Assembly (NCBI RefSeq): GCF_013131805.1
Contig: NZ_JABJRC010000019.1
Coordinates: 1-34,148, forward strand
DNA length: 34,148 nucleotides
From: Kribbella sandramycini
GTDB taxonomy: Bacteria; Actinomycetota; Actinomycetes; Propionibacteriales; Kribbellaceae
Direction of reading: 5' to 3'
Position numbers and translations under genes: made by a program. Positions 31,873-34,148 of the stretch are shown in pieces (the stretch's first letter is position 1; every line of letters begins with the position of its first letter). A model generated the notes under the pieces. That model saw only the letters and a program-made list of their open reading frames with translations, did not search any database and was not told the origin of the DNA.

Positions 31873-31924
31873 CAACCGCTCTCTCGCGATCCGAGCCGCG
31901 GCGACCGGCGACGCCGAGATCGCC

Positions 31925-31936
31925 GAGAGCGCTCTC
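31925..31936. promoter_or_regulatory. Perfect GAGAGCGCTCTC palindrome
   Basis: A 12-bp perfect palindrome between the two TACGG repeat pairs in the divergent intergenic region. It shares its core with the operator at 3476-3491 and with several intragenic copies. It could be a LacI-type operator acting on both promoters, or a copy of the dispersed motif. Confidence 0.5.
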
Positions 31937-31946
31937 TGAGGACGGC

Positions 31947-31962
31947 TACGGGTTGCTTACGG
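31947..31962 (+). promoter_or_regulatory. TACGG direct repeat pair, response-regulator side
   Basis: CTACGG-N4-CTTACGG, TACGG at 31947-31951 and 31958-31962. It ends 36 bp before the -10 box of the response regulator gene, a usual position for an activator. Confidence 0.6.
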
Positions 31963-31998
31963 TGTGGCGGGTTGGAGAGTCGGCGGGAACGGAAGATT

Positions 31999-32004
31999 TA
32001 GGGT
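31999..32004 (+). promoter_or_regulatory. -10 box of the two-component operon, leaderless
   Basis: TAGGGT is followed by six nt and the GTG at 32011. No -35 match lies at the right distance, which fits activation by a bound regulator. Confidence 0.5.
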
Positions 32005-32010
32005 TTGGGG

Positions 32011-32709
32011 GTGGCTACACGTGTGCTGGTGGTGGACGACGACCCGACGGTGTCGAATGTGGTTTCGGCGTACCTGACCAAGGCCGGGTACGACGCTCGG
32101 GTGGTTGCGGACGGAGTGGCCGCGGTCGAGGTGTGGCAGCAGTGGAAGCCGTCGGTGGTGATTCTGGACGTGATGCTGCCGGGGATGTCCGGGCTGGAGG
32201 TGCTGCGCCGGATGCGCGCGGCGGACGACGGGGCCGCGGTGATCATGTTGTCCGCGCGGGGCGAGGAGGAGGACCGGCTGGTCGGGCTCGAGGTCGGAGC
32301 CGACGACTACGTGGTCAAGCCGTTCAGCCCGCGCGAGCTGACGCTGCGGGTCCAGGCGATGCTGCGGCGCGAGGAGCGGCTGGCCGGGCTCGATCTGACG
32401 CCGACGAAGCTGACCGCCGGCCCGGTCACGGTCGATACCGCGGCGCGGATCGCGACCCTGGACGGGAGAGAGCTCTCTCTGACGCACCGTGAGTTCGATC
32501 TGCTTGCCTATCTGGTGTCGCATCCGGGCAAGGCCTACACGAAGGCCGAGCTGCTGCGCCGCGTCTGGGGCTGGGACTTCGGCGACTCGTCGACCGTCAC
32601 CGTGCACGTTCGCCGGCTGCGGGAGAAGATCGAGGCCGACCCGTCGGATCCGCGGCTCGTGCTGACCGTCCCGCGGACGGGCTACCGCTTCGCCGGGGAA
32701 GCCGGATGA
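32011..32709 (+). CDS. OmpR-family response regulator
   Basis: 232 aa. The receiver domain has the acidic pocket VVDDDP (residues 8-12), the phosphorylated aspartate D53 in VVILDVMLPG, and the conserved lysine in DYVVKPFSP. The C-terminal winged helix has LTHREFDLLAYLVSHPGKAY, the recognition helix SSTVTVHVRRLREKIE, and the closing TGYRF. The GTG at 32011 is chosen from the leaderless -10 box; a TTG at 32005 also lies in frame. It overlaps the histidine kinase start (ATGA). Paired direct repeats upstream are the likely self-regulatory site. A 14-bp palindrome (32466-32479) is read as GGG AGA GAG CTC TCT. Confidence 0.93.
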   Translation: MATRVLVVDDDPTVSNVVSAYLTKAGYDARVVADGVAAVEVWQQWKPSVVILDVMLPGMSGLEVLRRMRAADDGAAVIMLSARGEEEDRLVGLEVGADDYVVKPFSPRELTLRVQAMLRREERLAGLDLTPTKLTAGPVTVDTAARIATLDGRELSLTHREFDLLAYLVSHPGKAYTKAELLRRVWGWDFGDSSTVTVHVRRLREKIEADPSDPRLVLTVPRTGYRFAGEAG

Positions 32710-33869
32710 ACGAAGCCACCGTCACGATCCTCGCGCTGACCACCCTGTGGACGCTCGTCGTCGCGGTGATCGGCGGCGCGATCCTCTGGCGGTTCCGGCG
32801 CCGATCGCTGCGGGTCACGATCATCGTGGCCGCGCTGGCGCCGATGGCGGCCGCGTTGGCCGCGGTCCTGCAGAGCGTCCGGGCGATGTTCATCTCCGAG
32901 CACGACTCCTGGGTCGTGCTCTGGACGCTCGCCTTCGCGGCCCTGCTCGGCCTCGGCATGGCGGTCCTGCTCGGCCACTGGGTGAGCGTGAGCTCGCGTG
33001 ACGTCGGGCTGCGCCTGCGCCGGCTCGGTACGACGTACGAGCCGTCGGCCGCCGCGACCGGCGTCGTGCCGGCGGAGCTCGCGGCGCTGACGGACGAGCT
33101 GGAGACGACGCGGCAGAAGCTGGCCGCGTCGCACGCGAGAGAGCGCGCTCTCGAGGCGTCCCGGCGGGAGCTGGTCGCGTTCATGTCCCACGATCTGCGG
33201 ACGCCGCTCGCCGGGCTCCGGGCTGTCGCCGAAGGGCTCGAGGACGATGTGATCACCGACGTACCAGGTGCGTTGCGGCAGATGCGGACCACCGTCGATC
33301 GGATGACGGGGCTCGTCGACGACCTGTTCGAGTTGTCGCGGCTCTCGGCGGCGGAGTTGCCGAGAAAGCGCTCTGCCGTGAGTCTGCGCGAGCTGGCCGA
33401 GGACGTCGTGGGTGAGAACACCGAGCATGCGCGGGCGTCCGGCGTCGAGCTCTCGGTGTCGACGCCGTCCGGCGACGACCGCCTCGCGGTCCAGGGCGAC
33501 CCCGACGAGCTGACCCGCGCCGTCACCAACCTGGTCGGCAACGCGATTCGCCACACCACCCCCGGCGGCGCCGTCACCCTCCTCGTCGACCGCGAACCCG
33601 ACGGCCGCGTCCGCCTCGCCGTCACCGACGGCTGCGGCGGCATCCCCGCCGACGACCTCTCGCGCGTCTTCGACATCGGCTGGCGCGGCGACGAACAACG
33701 CACCCCAGCCGCCCCCACAGCCACCGCCACCTCCTCCGGCGGCGGCCTCGGCCTGGCCATCGCCCGCGGCGTCGTCGAATCCCACGCCGGCCACATCGGC
33801 GTCACCAACACCCCCGGCGGCTGCACCTTCCAAATCAACCTCCCCCCAATCCCCACCCCCACCCCCTGA
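32706..33869 (+). CDS. Membrane sensor histidine kinase
   Basis: 387 aa, partner of the response regulator just upstream (4-bp overlap). Three hydrophobic segments (about 8-30, 37-58, 70-91) with almost no extracytoplasmic domain suggest sensing within the membrane or through a partner. A coiled coil (about 122-155) leads to the H-box FMSHDLRTPL (H162), then the N-box NLVGNAIRHT, the D-box TDGCGGIP, and GGGLGLAIARG. The end is a Pro/Thr tail. Two palindromic motifs lie in the gene (33139-33152 and 33362-33375), both using AGA codons. The signal is unknown. Divergent glycosyltransferases suggest control of surface glycans. Confidence 0.92.
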   Translation: MNEATVTILALTTLWTLVVAVIGGAILWRFRRRSLRVTIIVAALAPMAAALAAVLQSVRAMFISEHDSWVVLWTLAFAALLGLGMAVLLGHWVSVSSRDVGLRLRRLGTTYEPSAAATGVVPAELAALTDELETTRQKLAASHARERALEASRRELVAFMSHDLRTPLAGLRAVAEGLEDDVITDVPGALRQMRTTVDRMTGLVDDLFELSRLSAAELPRKRSAVSLRELAEDVVGENTEHARASGVELSVSTPSGDDRLAVQGDPDELTRAVTNLVGNAIRHTTPGGAVTLLVDREPDGRVRLAVTDGCGGIPADDLSRVFDIGWRGDEQRTPAAPTATATSSGGGLGLAIARGVVESHAGHIGVTNTPGGCTFQINLPPIPTPTP

Positions 33870-34148
33870 CCCCCGCACCCCGCGTACCCACCCAAGCCCA
33901 CGCCCGCCGCTCGTACGCTGCTCTCGCGCACGCCGCTCCCGCGCCCGCTCCAGCTCGCACGCCGAACGCCGCACGCACTCCCGTGCACGCCGCTCCCGCT
34001 CCCGCTGGCCGGTGCGCAGGTGCTCCCGCTCCCGCTCCTGCTTCCGCTGGCCGGTGCGCTCCCGCTCCCGCTCCCGCTCCTGCTTCCGCTGGCCGGTGCG
34101 CTCCCGCTCCCGCTCCCGCTCCTGCTTCCGCTGGCCGGTGCGCTCCCG
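33870..34148. repeat. 42-bp tandem repeat at the window's right edge
   Basis: The marker TGCTTCCGCTGGCCGGTG recurs at 34039, 34081 and 34123, a 42-bp period made of six-bp GCTCCC sub-repeats, with degenerate copies before it. It runs out of the window. 42 is a multiple of three: the plus strand would read Leu/Pro- or Ala/Pro-rich repeats and the minus strand Arg/Glu-rich ones (RERTGQRKQERE). I cannot decide whether it is the end of a coding repeat from a gene to the right. The 33870-33990 part shows no terminator for the kinase operon. Confidence 0.7.

Noticed and set aside
32597..33988. Minus-strand frames opposite the histidine kinase
   Set aside because: Antisense to a kinase with complete H, N, D and G boxes; composition is typical of high-GC shadow frames.

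Overview
The window is very GC-rich and carries families typical of Actinobacteria: a WhiB-like protein, two SARP/AfsR-type regulators, LacI regulators with cre-like operators, GT87 mannosyltransferases and many genes that look leaderless (a TAnnnT-like -10 box, 6-8 nt, then ATG/GTG). A soil actinomycete of the Kribbella/Nocardioides type would fit, but no rRNA or other marker is present, so the genus is a guess. No CRISPR array, phage, transposase, tRNA or rRNA was found.

Layout. 1-270: a 103-bp tandem repeat. 318-9345: carbohydrate region with a LacI regulator, an APH-type kinase, a secreted GH16-like protein, a large secreted discoidin plus beta-helix protein with a perfect 16-bp LacI-type operator over its predicted start site, and a beta-phosphoglucomutase-like HAD / GH65 phosphorylase operon. 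9.1-12.7 kb: envelope proteins (GlsB/YeaQ-type, two lipoproteins, a cupredoxin-like lipoprotein coupled to a polytopic membrane protein). 12.9-19.4 kb: a surface-glycan cluster (GT4, GT2, a coiled-coil protein, a methyltransferase, a YfhO-family membrane protein). 19.4-23.8 kb: a short SARP, a long SARP with an ATPase domain, and an alpha/beta hydrolase. 23.9-26.3 kb: a GT87 enzyme convergent with a PLP-dependent threonine dehydratase-like enzyme. 26.4-27.0 kb: whiB-like gene and a 52-bp repeat. 27.1-29.25 kb: an ATP-grasp enzyme and a second GT87-like protein. 29.25-29.9 kb: repeat-rich intergenic DNA. 29.9-33.9 kb: a GT2 and a glycosyltransferase-methyltransferase fusion, divergent from an OmpR-type two-component system. 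The right end is a 42-bp tandem repeat.

How the genes may work together. The left third looks like capture and intracellular phosphorolysis of an alpha-glucoside. The centre makes or exports a cell-surface polysaccharide. The SARP pair appears to control itself and the hydrolase through 11-bp-spaced TGCAAG repeats that occur at just two promoters. The two-component system probably controls the divergent glycosyltransferase operon through two TACGG-N6-TACGG sites placed almost symmetrically before both promoters.

The most unusual signal is a palindrome family around GAGAGCGCTCTC. Besides one textbook operator, it recurs inside unrelated genes, in all three reading frames and often with the rare AGA codon. 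Copies lie at about 1.1 and 3.5 kb and then crowd into 25.9-33.4 kb. This suggests selection on the DNA site itself.
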